Numbered from the stretch's first letter, positions 21,488 to 31,030 are shown. The stretch is DNA of 64,000 nt from Gluconobacter potus (GCF_015244705.1 NZ_JABCQF010000004.1:238579-302578), one strand, 5' to 3'. Translations and numbers: made by a program. Notes: generated from the letters alone by a model not told the origin.

Positions 21488-23371
21488 ATGGACAATCGCG
21501 AACTGACCCTCCGCGGGATTATTCTCGGAGCCCTCATCACGGTCGTCTTTACGGCAGCGAACGTCTATCTGGGCCTCAAGATCGGCCTGACTTTCGGCTC
21601 GTCCATTCCCGCCACGATCATCTCGATGGCTGTCCTGCGCCTTATGGGCGGCGGGACCATGCTGGAAAACAACATGGTCCAGACCCAGGCTTCCGCGGCC
21701 GGAACCCTGTCCTGTGTGTTCGCAGCACTCCCGGCCCTCATCATGGTCGGATACTGGCATGAATTTCCCTATGTCATCACGATTCTGCTGACGATGGCGG
21801 GGGGCATGACGGGCGTCGTCTTCACCATTCCACTGCGACGCGCGCTCGTAAGCAACTCCGATCTGCCCTACCCCGAAGGCACAGCCTGCGCGGAAATCCT
21901 GCGCGCCTCCTCCCCCGAAGGTGATGCCCGGAGCCTGAGATCCCTCACCCTCGGCACCATCGTTTCAGGTGCCGTTGCCTTCGCAACCTCGGGGCTGCGT
22001 CTTCTGTCAGATGGGTTTTCCGCCGCAACCGTCGTGGGATCGTCCGCTTTCCGGCTGAATGGCAGCTTTTCGCTGGCCCTGCTGGGAACGGGCTATCTGG
22101 TCGGGATTGGTGGCGGGATTGCCATGCTGCTCGGTGTCTTTCTGGCATGGGGCATCATGGTGCCGGTTCTGGGCCATCTCACCCCTTCAGCCACACCCCT
22201 GGCAGACGCAACGGGGCTCTGGCTGCACAAAGTGCGCTTCATCGGCGCTGGCACCATTGCGGTTGCCGCGGTCTGGACCCTGCTGGCACTCGCGCGCCCC
22301 GTGGCCCAGGGGCTGAAGGAAGCACTCTCCATCACTCATCTGGCAACGGGAGATGACAGCGACCGCGATCTGACGCCCCGGACGCTGATTGCCCTGTGTA
22401 CAGGCCTCGCGATGCTGCTGGCAGGACTGTTCGCCTATTTCCTGTGGCCCGTCATGCCGCATGGCGGTGCACTGGCCACCCTGATTCTGCTGGGCCTGGT
22501 CGCCTGCTTTGGGCTGGGCTTCCTGGTCGCCAGCGCCTGCGGCTACATGGCCGGGATCATCGGATCTTCGTCCTCGCCAATTTCCGGCGTGGGGATCATT
22601 GCCATCATTGCCATTTCGGTCGCCCTGTGGGGGCTGGAAAGCACTGGACTGCTCAGCGTCGAACAGCGCCCCATAGCGATTGCCTTCGGACTTTTCGTGC
22701 TCTCCGCCATCACGGCCTCGGCAGCTGTTTCCAATGACAACCTGCAGGACCTCAAGACCGGCCAGCTCGTCGGAGCAGCCCCCTGGAGGCAGGAAGTTGC
22801 CCTGCTGATCGGCTGCGTGGTTGGTGCGATCGTTATCCCCTGGGTGCTTCAGGTCCTGTATCAGGCCTACGGCTTTGCCGGAGCAATGCCACGTGAGGGC
22901 ATGGACCCGTCACGTGCACTTGCCGCGCCACAGCCTGCGCTGATGGCCGCCATCGCCACCGGGATCCTGACCCACCAGCTCGACTGGCTCATGCTGGAAA
23001 TCGGAGCGGCTCTCGGCGTGCTTCTGGTCATCCTGGATGTCGTGCTGCACCGCCGCAATCTGGCACTTCCGCCGCTGGCGGTCGGGATGGGCATCTATCT
23101 TCCGGCAGATGTCTCGGTCACGATTGGCATTGGTGCGGGGCTGGGATGGCTGCTGCGTCGCTTTCCCAAGGAACAGGGAACGATGATCGCGTCAGGCTTC
23201 ATTGTTGGAGAGAGCCTGATCGGCGTGGCGCTCGCCGCCATGGCGGGAGCAACGGGAAGCGCCGATACACTGGCGCTTCCCGTCCCAACCCTGCTGAATG
23301 CAGGGCTGGGCTGGGCAGTCTTCTGTGGCGTCCTGCTCTGGTTCGGACGGCAGGTCAGACAGTCAGACTGA
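21488..23371 (+). CDS. OPT-family oligopeptide transporter
   Basis: The product is a large inner-membrane protein of 627 residues with about 14 hydrophobic helices. The N-terminus DNRELTLRGIILGALIT and the nearby NVYLGLKIGLTFGSSIPA are typical of bacterial OPT (oligopeptide/metal-chelate) transporters. An NNMVQTQASAAGTL segment follows, and the C-terminal half has EMGLAS-like repeats. The start at 21488 matches the family opening; an extension to 21425 is possible but less likely. The substrate is unknown; peptides are the usual guess. Confidence 0.88.
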   Translation: MDNRELTLRGIILGALITVVFTAANVYLGLKIGLTFGSSIPATIISMAVLRLMGGGTMLENNMVQTQASAAGTLSCVFAALPALIMVGYWHEFPYVITILLTMAGGMTGVVFTIPLRRALVSNSDLPYPEGTACAEILRASSPEGDARSLRSLTLGTIVSGAVAFATSGLRLLSDGFSAATVVGSSAFRLNGSFSLALLGTGYLVGIGGGIAMLLGVFLAWGIMVPVLGHLTPSATPLADATGLWLHKVRFIGAGTIAVAAVWTLLALARPVAQGLKEALSITHLATGDDSDRDLTPRTLIALCTGLAMLLAGLFAYFLWPVMPHGGALATLILLGLVACFGLGFLVASACGYMAGIIGSSSSPISGVGIIAIIAISVALWGLESTGLLSVEQRPIAIAFGLFVLSAITASAAVSNDNLQDLKTGQLVGAAPWRQEVALLIGCVVGAIVIPWVLQVLYQAYGFAGAMPREGMDPSRALAAPQPALMAAIATGILTHQLDWLMLEIGAALGVLLVILDVVLHRRNLALPPLAVGMGIYLPADVSVTIGIGAGLGWLLRRFPKEQGTMIASGFIVGESLIGVALAAMAGATGSADTLALPVPTLLNAGLGWAVFCGVLLWFGRQVRQSD

Positions 23372-23394
23372 GTTCAGGAGGGTCAAACCCGGGA

Positions 23395-23952
23395 TCAGGC
23401 CTTCACCCACCACTGCACCGGCTCCTGCTCGGCCACTTCCGTCTCTGCCATTTCCACGGCTGCCGGAGTGGCTTCCTTACGGGGGCGACCGACAGGACGG
23501 GGCGCACGACGTGCCGCCTCGGCAGCCTGCTCACGGGCCTGATGCAGGGATGCCTTCAGCGTCTGGATCGCATCCTGGTTTTCACGCAGTTCGCGGTTCA
23601 GTTCGGTGATCTGGATCTTCGCATGGGCTTCGCGCGTTTCGAATGCCTTGAGCTGGGCGCGGATATCAATCAGGCTCCGCTCAGCTTCTTCCCAGCGGCG
23701 CTGCTCGCGCTTGACCGACTGGCGCAGACGCTCGATTTCTTCCTGATCTTCCTGACTGGGATTGCGCGTGGCAATTCCGCGGCTCCCCTGATGTTCGACC
23801 ACAACCTGTCCATCACGGACGAAACGCCGGCGACGTTCAGGAGTGGGTGTGAGAGGGCGGGGCTTGGAAGAACGGGAGGAGGCTCCTGCCCCCAGACGGG
23901 CCAGAGCCTGTCGCAGCTTGTCTTCTTCGTTAACCTGATGCTCGTCCTGCAT
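23395..23952 (-). CDS. Coiled-coil protein with AT-hook-like motif
   Basis: This protein of 185 residues has no family I can name. The N-terminus (MQDEHQVNEEDKLRQALARL) is charged. Residues about 45-70 are Arg-rich, and about 75-140 form a clear Glu/Arg/Gln/Leu coiled coil. Near the end RPVGRPRKEA contains GRP, the core of an AT-hook, suggesting contact with the DNA minor groove. The start at 23952 was chosen over a longer frame. It is convergent with the OPT gene, 23 nt away. It might be a nucleoid-associated or structural protein; this is inference. Confidence 0.7.
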   Translation of the reverse strand: MQDEHQVNEEDKLRQALARLGAGASSRSSKPRPLTPTPERRRRFVRDGQVVVEHQGSRGIATRNPSQEDQEEIERLRQSVKREQRRWEEAERSLIDIRAQLKAFETREAHAKIQITELNRELRENQDAIQTLKASLHQAREQAAEAARRAPRPVGRPRKEATPAAVEMAETEVAEQEPVQWWVKA

Positions 23953-24167
23953 TCTGTATTCTTCAACCAATATGATATTTGTAGATTTCGTCCCTGCCGG
24001 ACAGGCCTGCCGAAAGACAGAAAAGCTGACCGGACCTTGGCCCACCCAGCAACGACACGCCCTGACAAGGATATGAAAAGTCGACTCGTCTGGAGAAACT
24101 CCAGCGTTCTGACGCAAGTGTCCTAGCACTTCACCGGCATTCTGTCATCAGAACAATAAGCGATGGC

Positions 24168-24740
24168 TTATATTTTCTTCTGGTGCCAGCGTCCCGGAGA
24201 CCAGAGAATATCCGTTTCACCATGATTATTGGCATGACGGGCAAGCACAAAGAAGTAATCGGACAGTCTGTTCAGGAAACGAAGTGTTTCCGCAGGTGCC
24301 TGTTCCAGCAAAGCCACCCGCCGCTCGGCCCGCCGCGCAATGGTCCTTGCCAGATGCGCGTGCGCCGCGACAAGGGTTCCGCCGGGCAGGACAAAACTTC
24401 TGAGATCCTGCTGGGATTTGCGCATCTCCTCCAGCCGGACTTCAAGCCAGAGACTGGCTTCCGCAGTCAGGCTGGGAGTGCGGTCCGGGTCGGGCAGACA
24501 GAGATCCGCACCGAGATCAAACAGGCAGGACTGGATCTGCCGGACCTCGTCTTCAAGAGCGGCAGTCCGGGTGTCCTGTGCCATGTAACAGCACAGGACA
24601 CCCAGCTGGGCATTGAGTTCATCAACAGTCCCCATCGCTTCGATACGGTCAGACGACTTGGAAACGCGTGTTCCGTCGCCAAGTGACGTCTGTCCCCCGT
24701 CGCCACCACGGGTCACGATCCTGTCGATGCGGATGCTCAT
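24168..24740 (-). CDS. Cob(I)yrinic acid a,c-diamide adenosyltransferase (PduO type)
   Basis: The product transfers the adenosyl group of ATP to cob(I)alamin. The PduO-type ATP loop TRGGDGGQTSLGDG starts at residue 9, followed by KSSDRIEAMGTVDELNA. The C-terminal RTIARRAERRVALL and LNRLSDYFFVLAR segments complete the family pattern. The ATG at 24740 gives 190 residues and matches the usual MSIRIDRIVTRGGDGG opening. It sits 17 nt downstream of the DUF4142 gene on the same strand. Confidence 0.93.
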   Translation of the reverse strand: MSIRIDRIVTRGGDGGQTSLGDGTRVSKSSDRIEAMGTVDELNAQLGVLCCYMAQDTRTAALEDEVRQIQSCLFDLGADLCLPDPDRTPSLTAEASLWLEVRLEEMRKSQQDLRSFVLPGGTLVAAHAHLARTIARRAERRVALLEQAPAETLRFLNRLSDYFFVLARHANNHGETDILWSPGRWHQKKI

Positions 24741-24756
24741 GCCCTGATCCTGCTGC

Positions 24757-25347
24757 TTAGTGGCTTCTTTTGTGCTTCGCGTGATGGCTGATCGTGCGAT
24801 CACCCATCAGGTCATGCGCACGGGATGTGTGATCCGTCAGCAGCTTGTCCGTGTCTGACGCGAGGGTTTTCACATCGGGCGTACCACCCGAAGCCTTGGC
24901 AGTCGTAATTGCCTTGCCCAGGTCCGCCGTGCGGGTGCTCACGACATCACGCAGGAACATGCGATCAAATGCCGCCCCATAGAGATGCGAGAACGAATCG
25001 ACGTGCTCCTGATCGGCGGCATCGATCTTGGCGGCTACGGTCAGGTTGCCATCCGAAGCGATCTTGGCGACGGCCTTCTGATTGGTCGTGTGATCCGCCT
25101 GAACGGTCGACGCGAATGCCTTGATCACGTCGCTGTTGCTGTGCGTAGCCGCAAGTGTCGCAATAGCGATCTGCGTCTGGTCCATCTCGTCGATCTGCTG
25201 GATGAAGGCCGCGTCCGCCGTGGTCAGCTTATATGTGGATGCCACGCTCGGAAGAGCGGGAGCCGGCGGCGCATCAGGAGCATTACAGGCGGCCAGACCG
25301 GCAAGAAGGCCGGCGGACAGGCACAGACGGAGATACGAAACAGTCAT
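24757..25347 (-). CDS. DUF4142-family lipoprotein
   Basis: The N-terminus is a signal with lipobox LAAC followed by a Pro/Ala-rich stretch. The mature protein is all-helical: DAAFIQQIDEMDQTQIAIA, then HSNSDVIKAFASTVQADHTTNQ, with the spaced histidines of DUF4142 (ferritin-like four-helix proteins of the periplasm). Length is 196 residues. The ATG at 25347 is preceded by AAGGAAG. The function of the family is not established. It is probably co-transcribed with the cobalamin adenosyltransferase gene. Confidence 0.82.
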   Translation of the reverse strand: MTVSYLRLCLSAGLLAGLAACNAPDAPPAPALPSVASTYKLTTADAAFIQQIDEMDQTQIAIATLAATHSNSDVIKAFASTVQADHTTNQKAVAKIASDGNLTVAAKIDAADQEHVDSFSHLYGAAFDRMFLRDVVSTRTADLGKAITTAKASGGTPDVKTLASDTDKLLTDHTSRAHDLMGDRTISHHAKHKRSH

Positions 25348-25463
25348 CGAAGCTTCCTTTTTCAAACGCACCTGACCTCAAAAGGACAGGCCGCGACAGA
25401 CTGACACTCCACTCATGACAGTCTCTCATTCGCTGTTCAGACAACACATGATACATTCACGGC

Positions 25464-25895
25464 ATGTCCGCAAATCCTGTCCGCACCGACATGCCAGATC
25501 TGATCCGGGGAAGTTTCATTTTCGCCGCCCTTTCGGCGGCTTCCGGCGTCATGCTCGGCGCCTTGTCCGCCCATCTTCCGGACCGGCTTTTTGCCATGCC
25601 GGGGGGACGGGCCATGCTGCATTCCGCAATCGAGATCCAGATGTGGCATGCACTGGGACTCTGCGTGCTGTCCCTGAACGCATCCCGTCTCTCGCCGAAA
25701 CTGATCCGCCTGTCCTGTCTGTGCATGGCGGTGGGCATGGTGCTGTTCTGCATGCCGGTCACACTGCTCGCCCTGTTCAATCTCAGACTGGGGCCTATGT
25801 CAGTCGGACGGATTGCCCCTTATGGCGGGACGATGCTCATGATTGCCTGGTGCCTGGCCGCGGCATCTGCCCTGCGGCGTCCGTTCCGAAATTGA
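25464..25895 (+). CDS. DUF423 (YgdD-like) membrane protein
   Basis: This is a 143-residue inner-membrane protein with four hydrophobic helices. The pattern GSFIFAALSAASGVMLGALSAH at the first helix and the Trp-His-Ala motif QMWHALGLCVL in the second identify the DUF423 family, as does the C-terminal PYGGTMLMIAWCL. The role is unknown. It is convergent with the small membrane protein gene on the other strand, 6 nt away. Confidence 0.82.
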   Translation: MSANPVRTDMPDLIRGSFIFAALSAASGVMLGALSAHLPDRLFAMPGGRAMLHSAIEIQMWHALGLCVLSLNASRLSPKLIRLSCLCMAVGMVLFCMPVTLLALFNLRLGPMSVGRIAPYGGTMLMIAWCLAAASALRRPFRN

Positions 25896-25901
25896 GCTCC
25901 G

Positions 25902-26234
25902 TTAGACGCGGCTTTTTCTGATTCGCTGAAAAATCAGCAGACCGATTGCCTGCACGCCAAGCGCCAGAAGGAAGCAAGCAATCATGATCCCCGTCAGGAT
26001 CAGCTGTTCGCGCCCAAGACCGGATTCAATATGAAACAGGCTGTAGAGCTCCTGCCAGGCGGATGTTCCCGCCACATGCTGCGCAAACTTGATCGCCGGC
26101 TGCCAGAAGCGGAACACCGATGCGAATGCGAGCGTCAAACCCACGAGAATTACGGTCCGGATCAGGGTTTCCGCAACGCTGATCTCGCGCGGAGACGTCA
26201 CGTCCGGGCGTGATGGTGTTTTTTTCAAACGCAT
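25902..26234 (-). CDS. Small membrane protein, unknown
   Basis: This 110-residue protein has no family I recognise. It shows two hydrophobic helices (about residues 25-45 and 78-102) separated by a soluble loop of about 33 residues, with a basic C-terminal RIRKSRV end that probably stays in the cytoplasm. Its stop lies close to the stop of the DUF423 gene, and its start faces the thioredoxin-like gene across a 74-nt gap. Confidence 0.65.
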   Translation of the reverse strand: MRLKKTPSRPDVTSPREISVAETLIRTVILVGLTLAFASVFRFWQPAIKFAQHVAGTSAWQELYSLFHIESGLGREQLILTGIMIACFLLALGVQAIGLLIFQRIRKSRV

Positions 26235-26308
26235 GACCTTTCGTCAAAACTGGGCTTTAATCATCTGTTCCTGTCGTTCTGCGTTATGGCATGCAGAGGA
26301 CAACATCA

Positions 26309-26848
26309 ATGAAAGCCTTTTTCATGCGCCGTTCCCTTCTTGCCGCTGCCGGCCTCGGTCTGGCGCTTACCGCAACCCTTCCCGCTCATGCCGCGTCCAC
26401 GGAAGTGACCCCGACACCTGCCCCGCAACTGACTGAAACGTCGGCGCCACCCGTCGCCACGCCATATCCGGATACGACCGTAGCCCACGATCAGGTGACC
26501 CAGGCCTTTGCCCTGGCGCAGAAGACCCATCGCAAGGTTCTGCTGGACTTCGGGGGCAACTGGTGCCCGGACTGCAAGATGCTCAGCGGCATTTTTGCCC
26601 TGCCCGACGCGGCACGCTGGCTGGACAGCCAGTTCGTCGTCGTCCCGGTCAATGTAGGGCGCATCAATACCAATCTTGATCTGGCCGCGCGCTATGGCGT
26701 GACCATCAAGGCTGTCCCGACCGTCATCATCGTGACACCGGACGGCCATGCCCTGAACGGCGACGGGTCCACGGCTCTGGGCAATGCCCGCAGCATGTCG
26801 CCACAGGCTGTCCTGGACCTCATTTCCAGCTGGAACAAACGCGGCTAA
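26309..26848 (+). CDS. Exported thioredoxin-like protein
   Basis: The product is a periplasmic thioredoxin-fold protein of 179 residues with an N-terminal signal peptide (LLAAAGLGLALTATLPAHA). The redox motif WCPDCK appears in LLDFGGNWCPDCKMLSG. Downstream the cis-Pro segment VKAVPTVIIVTPDG is present. The start at 26309 is supported by GAGGA 8 nt upstream; an earlier in-frame start at 26291 lacks this. It may act as a disulfide reductase or DsbD-partner. A strong hairpin follows it immediately. Confidence 0.85.
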   Translation: MKAFFMRRSLLAAAGLGLALTATLPAHAASTEVTPTPAPQLTETSAPPVATPYPDTTVAHDQVTQAFALAQKTHRKVLLDFGGNWCPDCKMLSGIFALPDAARWLDSQFVVVPVNVGRINTNLDLAARYGVTIKAVPTVIIVTPDGHALNGDGSTALGNARSMSPQAVLDLISSWNKRG

Positions 26849-26852
26849 GTCC

Positions 26853-26882
26853 CTGAGGCTCCGGCTTTTTCCGGAGCCTCAG
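26853..26882. terminator. Hairpin between convergent thioredoxin-like and pepF genes
   Basis: A 12-bp perfect stem CTGAGGCTCCGG / CCGGAGCCTCAG with a 6-nt T-rich loop sits exactly between the two convergent stops. No long U-tract is seen outside the stem, but position and strength suit a bidirectional terminator. Confidence 0.7.
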
Positions 26883-26889
26883 TCCATAC

Positions 26890-28578
26890 TCAGAGAGCAA
26901 GCACCTGCTCGGCCTCATGCACGACTTCTGCCAGGACATCCGCCTCGAACGGAGAGGTCAGCCCGGCCTCGGACACAAGCTGCGCGAAGGGCTTTGAGCC
27001 TCCTTCAGCGCAAAGTCTGCGATAGGTTTCGAGCGTCCCTTCACGGTCCAGACGCGAACCCAGCCAGAGCTGCAATGCGCAGCACTGGGCCAGCGCGTAG
27101 TCGATGTAATAAAACGGCAGCCGGTAGATATGGAGCTGCGCCTGCCAGCGTCCGCCCTTCGCCGGATAGGCCAGATCGCCCCAGTCCCGCCACGGCATGT
27201 AAAGCTTTTCAAGCCGTTGCCAGGTCTGATGACGCTCTTCCGGTGTCATCTCCGGACGGGCGTAAACTTCATGCTGGAAATGATCCACGCAGACGCCGTA
27301 CGGGAAGAACGACAGCGCGTCGATCAGATGCATCCGGCGATACCGGTCCGCCGCGCCATCTTCGACCAGAGCGCCAATCTGCGGCCAGGTCAGGAACTCC
27401 AGTCCCATGGAATGGATTTCAGCCGCTTCCATGGTCGGCCAGAGCTGATCGATCCACGGCAGGTCACGGCTTTTCCAGTTCTGGAAGGCGTGACCCATTT
27501 CATGCGTGAAAACGCCGATATCGTTATGGGTGCCGTTGAAATTAGCGAAGATGTAAGGCGTTCCAACTGTCGGAAAAGAGGTGCAGAACCCGCCCCCGGC
27601 CTTGCCCTCACGGTTCTTCAGATCAAGATAGCCCAGATCCCGCATCTGGGCGTAGAAATCGGCCATCTCGCCTGACGGATCGAGATCGCGGAACATGCCT
27701 TCCGCACGCGCGACCAGAAGATCATGATCACCCGCCGGTCCGGGATTCCCCTGAAGGTCGATGAGCGCCTCATCCCACGCCATCACCTTGTCCCAGCCCA
27801 TTTTCAGGCGCCGGCGTTCGATCAGCGAACTGATCAGCGGCGTGACATAGGCCAGGACTTTCTCACGGAACGCCGCGACCTGCTCGGGCCCATAATCCGT
27901 CCGCCGCATCCGGCGATATCCCAGTTCGATATAGTTCTCGAAACCGAGCGTCTTTGCCATCCGGTCCCGCAGGGCGACGAGCTTGCCGTAAAGGGCATCG
28001 AGTTCGGCCCCGTTTTCCTCAAAGAAGGCCCAGCGCGCCGCCTCGGCAGCATGACGGACATCCCGGTCCATGCCCTGAAGATACGGCACCAGTCCCGACA
28101 GGTTGAGCGTCTTGCCGTCGAAAGGGATTTTCGCGGCTGCCAGAAGGGCCGTATATTCCCCCGCAAGCCGTGCCTCTTCCTCAAGATCCGTGCTGATGCG
28201 CGGATCGAAGGTCGTCGTGTCAGATTCCCAGAGCCGCACCACATGCGGCGTCACGATGGCTTCAAGCCCCTCGCGGTCAGGATCGGCCAGGAGGCGTTTC
28301 TTGACCGTCACCTCATGATCGGTCGCGACCGGGGACAGTCGGTCGGCATAGTCACGATCAGCCTTCGCAGCTTCATCCTGAGTATTGCGCGAAAACTGCA
28401 GATGGACATGCGACGCCCACGACTCATACTCGCGCCGCACAGCATCAAACGCGTGCAGGGCTTCCACACGGTCGCCGGCATCAAGCAGGGACGCGATGGC
28501 ATCATAACGGGCCTTCAGAGACTGTTCGTCAGGCCGGGGGAAAGACAGTTCGGAAAAGGGAGGGATTGTCTTCGTCAT
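26890..28578 (-). CDS. M3-family oligoendopeptidase (PepF-like)
   Basis: The product is a zinc metallopeptidase of 562 residues that should cleave oligopeptides in the cytoplasm. The active site HEMGHAFQNWKSR (HExxH) lies at about residue 350, with the third ligand in METAEIHSMGLEF (here AAEIHSMGLEFL). The N-terminal half is helical and acidic, as in PepF proteins. The start at 28578 was chosen because the residues upstream in frame are not family-like. It is at the end of a - strand run, after two aminotransferase genes. Confidence 0.88.
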   Translation of the reverse strand: MTKTIPPFSELSFPRPDEQSLKARYDAIASLLDAGDRVEALHAFDAVRREYESWASHVHLQFSRNTQDEAAKADRDYADRLSPVATDHEVTVKKRLLADPDREGLEAIVTPHVVRLWESDTTTFDPRISTDLEEEARLAGEYTALLAAAKIPFDGKTLNLSGLVPYLQGMDRDVRHAAEAARWAFFEENGAELDALYGKLVALRDRMAKTLGFENYIELGYRRMRRTDYGPEQVAAFREKVLAYVTPLISSLIERRRLKMGWDKVMAWDEALIDLQGNPGPAGDHDLLVARAEGMFRDLDPSGEMADFYAQMRDLGYLDLKNREGKAGGGFCTSFPTVGTPYIFANFNGTHNDIGVFTHEMGHAFQNWKSRDLPWIDQLWPTMEAAEIHSMGLEFLTWPQIGALVEDGAADRYRRMHLIDALSFFPYGVCVDHFQHEVYARPEMTPEERHQTWQRLEKLYMPWRDWGDLAYPAKGGRWQAQLHIYRLPFYYIDYALAQCCALQLWLGSRLDREGTLETYRRLCAEGGSKPFAQLVSEAGLTSPFEADVLAEVVHEAEQVLAL

Positions 28579-28619
28579 GGCATAATTCTGCCATTCCCCG
28601 ACCCCCGCGTCCATGCCTG

Positions 28620-29831
28620 TCAGACGGTCCGGATATCGCCCACAAACTGCGTGATACGACGGCAGGCTTCAACCAGCTGCTCATCCGAAGCGGCAAAGGA
28701 GAGGCGCAGATAGGGGCTGTATCCGAACGCCGAGCCCGGCACGGTCGCGACATGCGCCTCGTCCAGAAGCGCCTCCGCAAAAGCCACATCCGTATCGAGC
28801 AACCGTCCCTGCCCCGATGTACCGCCAATCAGGGCCGCAATCCCCGGATAAGCATAGAACGCACCATCCGGCATCACGCAGGTCAGGCCGGGCACCTGCT
28901 GCAAGGCCCCCACGACCAGACCGCGTCGGCGCTCATAGGTTTCCAGCATCCGGGCGATCCCGTCAGCATCTCCATCCAGTGCTGCGACTGATCCGGCCTG
29001 TGCGAGCGTGCACACGCCGGACGTGGAATTGCCCTGCACCGCGACCATGGCCTGAATCAGCGGGACCGGACCACAGGCGAACCCGACGCGCCAGCCCGTC
29101 ATGGCATAGGCCTTGGCCATGCCATTCACAATCAGGATACGATCTGCCAGATCCGGTGCGACACTCAGCAGCGACAGATGCTTCTTCCCGTCGAACGTCA
29201 GATGCTCATAGATCTCGTCGCTCATCACGAGAACATGCGGCGCTTCACGCAGCACATCCGCGATGGCTTCCAGATCCTGACGCTCAAGGATCGCACCCGT
29301 TGGATTGTTCGGGAAATTCAGGACCAGCCATTTCGTCCGCGGCGTAATGGCCTCACGGATCGCTTCAGGGTCAGGACGGAAGCCGTTTTCTTCCCGACAG
29401 CGGATCTCGACTGGAACTCCGCCCAGCATCCGGGTGATCAGCGGATAGCTGACCCAGTACGGCGCCGGCACAATGACCTCGTCCCCGACTTCCAGCGATG
29501 CCATCAGCGCGTTGAAAATGACCTGCTTGCCCCCATTCGCAACCATGATCCGGTCAGACGTGACGTCCAGAGCGTTGTCACGACGGAACTTCCGGATAAT
29601 GGCGTCAATCAGCGGCTTCTGGCCCGGGATCGGCGGATAACCTGTATCCCCCGCCTTCGCTGCGGCATAAGCGGCTTCGATCGCTTCGGGCGGCGACGGA
29701 AAATCCGGCTGCCCGAGTGCGAGCGAAATGACATCCGCTCCCTGCGCCTTCAGTTCACGCGCGCGCGCTGCCATTGCGATGGTGGCCGGACGAGGAAGAT
29801 CAGCCAGACGGGATGCGATGGTGAAACTCAT
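28620..29831 (-). CDS. Aspartate aminotransferase-like enzyme (second tandem copy)
   Basis: The product is a fold-type I PLP aminotransferase of 403 residues. PLP-lysine motif NGMAKAYAMTGWRVGFACGP carries the Lys; the AK pair resembles thermophilic AspAT and Ala replaces the commoner Ser before Lys. PNNPTGAIL and the C-terminal RLSFAASDEQL segment are also present. It is the downstream member of a tandem pair; its start overlaps the stop of the preceding copy by 4 nt. Its substrate may differ from the neighbouring copy and cannot be fixed. Confidence 0.9.
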   Translation of the reverse strand: MSFTIASRLADLPRPATIAMAARARELKAQGADVISLALGQPDFPSPPEAIEAAYAAAKAGDTGYPPIPGQKPLIDAIIRKFRRDNALDVTSDRIMVANGGKQVIFNALMASLEVGDEVIVPAPYWVSYPLITRMLGGVPVEIRCREENGFRPDPEAIREAITPRTKWLVLNFPNNPTGAILERQDLEAIADVLREAPHVLVMSDEIYEHLTFDGKKHLSLLSVAPDLADRILIVNGMAKAYAMTGWRVGFACGPVPLIQAMVAVQGNSTSGVCTLAQAGSVAALDGDADGIARMLETYERRRGLVVGALQQVPGLTCVMPDGAFYAYPGIAALIGGTSGQGRLLDTDVAFAEALLDEAHVATVPGSAFGYSPYLRLSFAASDEQLVEACRRITQFVGDIRTV

Positions 29832-31030
29832 GAAAGCCCTCGGCAGAAATTCTGGATCCGGGTGCAGGCTTCCTTCAGAAGCTCCGTGCTGGTCGCATAA
29901 GAGATCCGGAAATAGCCGGGCGTCAGAAACGCCGTGCCATGCACGGCCGCAACACCGGTTTCCTCTAGCAGGGCCGTCACGAAGGCTTCGTCACCATCGA
30001 TGAGACGGCCACCTTTGCTCGTCTTGCCCAGTGTGCCGGCGATGGACGGAAACGCATAGAAAGCGCCTTCAGGAAGAGCGCAGGACAGGCCCGGCGCCTC
30101 ATTCAGCATCCCGATCACAAGATTGCGCCGCTCCTGACACACCGCGACCATTTCGGAAATGAAGTCCTGCGGTCCGGAAACAGCTTCCTGTGCGGCAGCC
30201 TGGGCAATGGAGCACGGATTGCTCGTGCTCTGTCCCTGGAGCTTGATGAGCTGTCGTGTGAAATCCACCGGAGCGGCAGCAAAACCGATCCGCCAGCCCG
30301 TCATGGCGTAAGCCTTGGACACACCGTTCATCGTCACGGTACGCGAACGCAGGCGCGGCTCGACCTGAACCACGGTCTTGGCAACAGCCCCGTCATACAG
30401 GAGCTTGGCGTACATATCGTCTGTGAGGATCCAGATATCCGGATAGTCCAGCAGCACATCCGTCAGCGCCTTGAGAGCCTCGGTATCGTAAGCCGCGCCT
30501 GTTGGATTGCAGGGCGAATTGAGACAGACCCACTTTGTCCGGGGCGTAATCGCGGCGCGAAGCTGCTCGGCCGTCAGACGGAAACCGTTTTCCGGGTCGG
30601 TCTGGACAATGACGGGCGTGCCATCGGCCAGCGTCACGATGTCGGGATAGGAAACCCAGGCAGGGGCCGGAATGATGACCTCATCCCCTGCATTCAGGGT
30701 CGAAACCATGACATTGTAAATGACCTGCTTGCCACCCGTAGAGACGCAGATTTCCTCGGCTTTGTAATCAAGATCGAAATCAGCGTTCAGACGCGCCGCC
30801 ACGGCCTTGCGCAGTTCGAGTGTGCCTGCAACGTCCGTATATTTGGTCTTGCCGGCCTCAATGGCCCGGATCGCTGCCCGCTTGATGAAATCAGGCGTAT
30901 CGAAATCCGGCTCGCCCGCGGAAAGGCTGATAATGTCACGGCCTTCTGCCTTCAGGGCGCGCGCTTTCTGGGTCACGGCAATCGTCTGGCTGGGAAGGAT
31001 ACGGTTCAGACGGTCGGCAATAAAGGACAT
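29828..31030 (-). CDS. Aspartate aminotransferase (first tandem copy)
   Basis: The product is a 400-residue fold-type I PLP enzyme, probably aspartate or aromatic aminotransferase. The motif NGVSKAYAMTGWRIGFAAAP carries the PLP-lysine, and CNPTGAAYD is the substrate-binding segment (usually PNNPTG; Cys for Asn here is a visible deviation). The ATG at 31030 with upstream GGAAA was preferred to 31048. The first 30 residues match its tandem neighbour in outline. It is the upstream gene of the pair, and the terminator of leuB precedes it. Confidence 0.9.
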   Translation of the reverse strand: MSFIADRLNRILPSQTIAVTQKARALKAEGRDIISLSAGEPDFDTPDFIKRAAIRAIEAGKTKYTDVAGTLELRKAVAARLNADFDLDYKAEEICVSTGGKQVIYNVMVSTLNAGDEVIIPAPAWVSYPDIVTLADGTPVIVQTDPENGFRLTAEQLRAAITPRTKWVCLNSPCNPTGAAYDTEALKALTDVLLDYPDIWILTDDMYAKLLYDGAVAKTVVQVEPRLRSRTVTMNGVSKAYAMTGWRIGFAAAPVDFTRQLIKLQGQSTSNPCSIAQAAAQEAVSGPQDFISEMVAVCQERRNLVIGMLNEAPGLSCALPEGAFYAFPSIAGTLGKTSKGGRLIDGDEAFVTALLEETGVAAVHGTAFLTPGYFRISYATSTELLKEACTRIQNFCRGLS

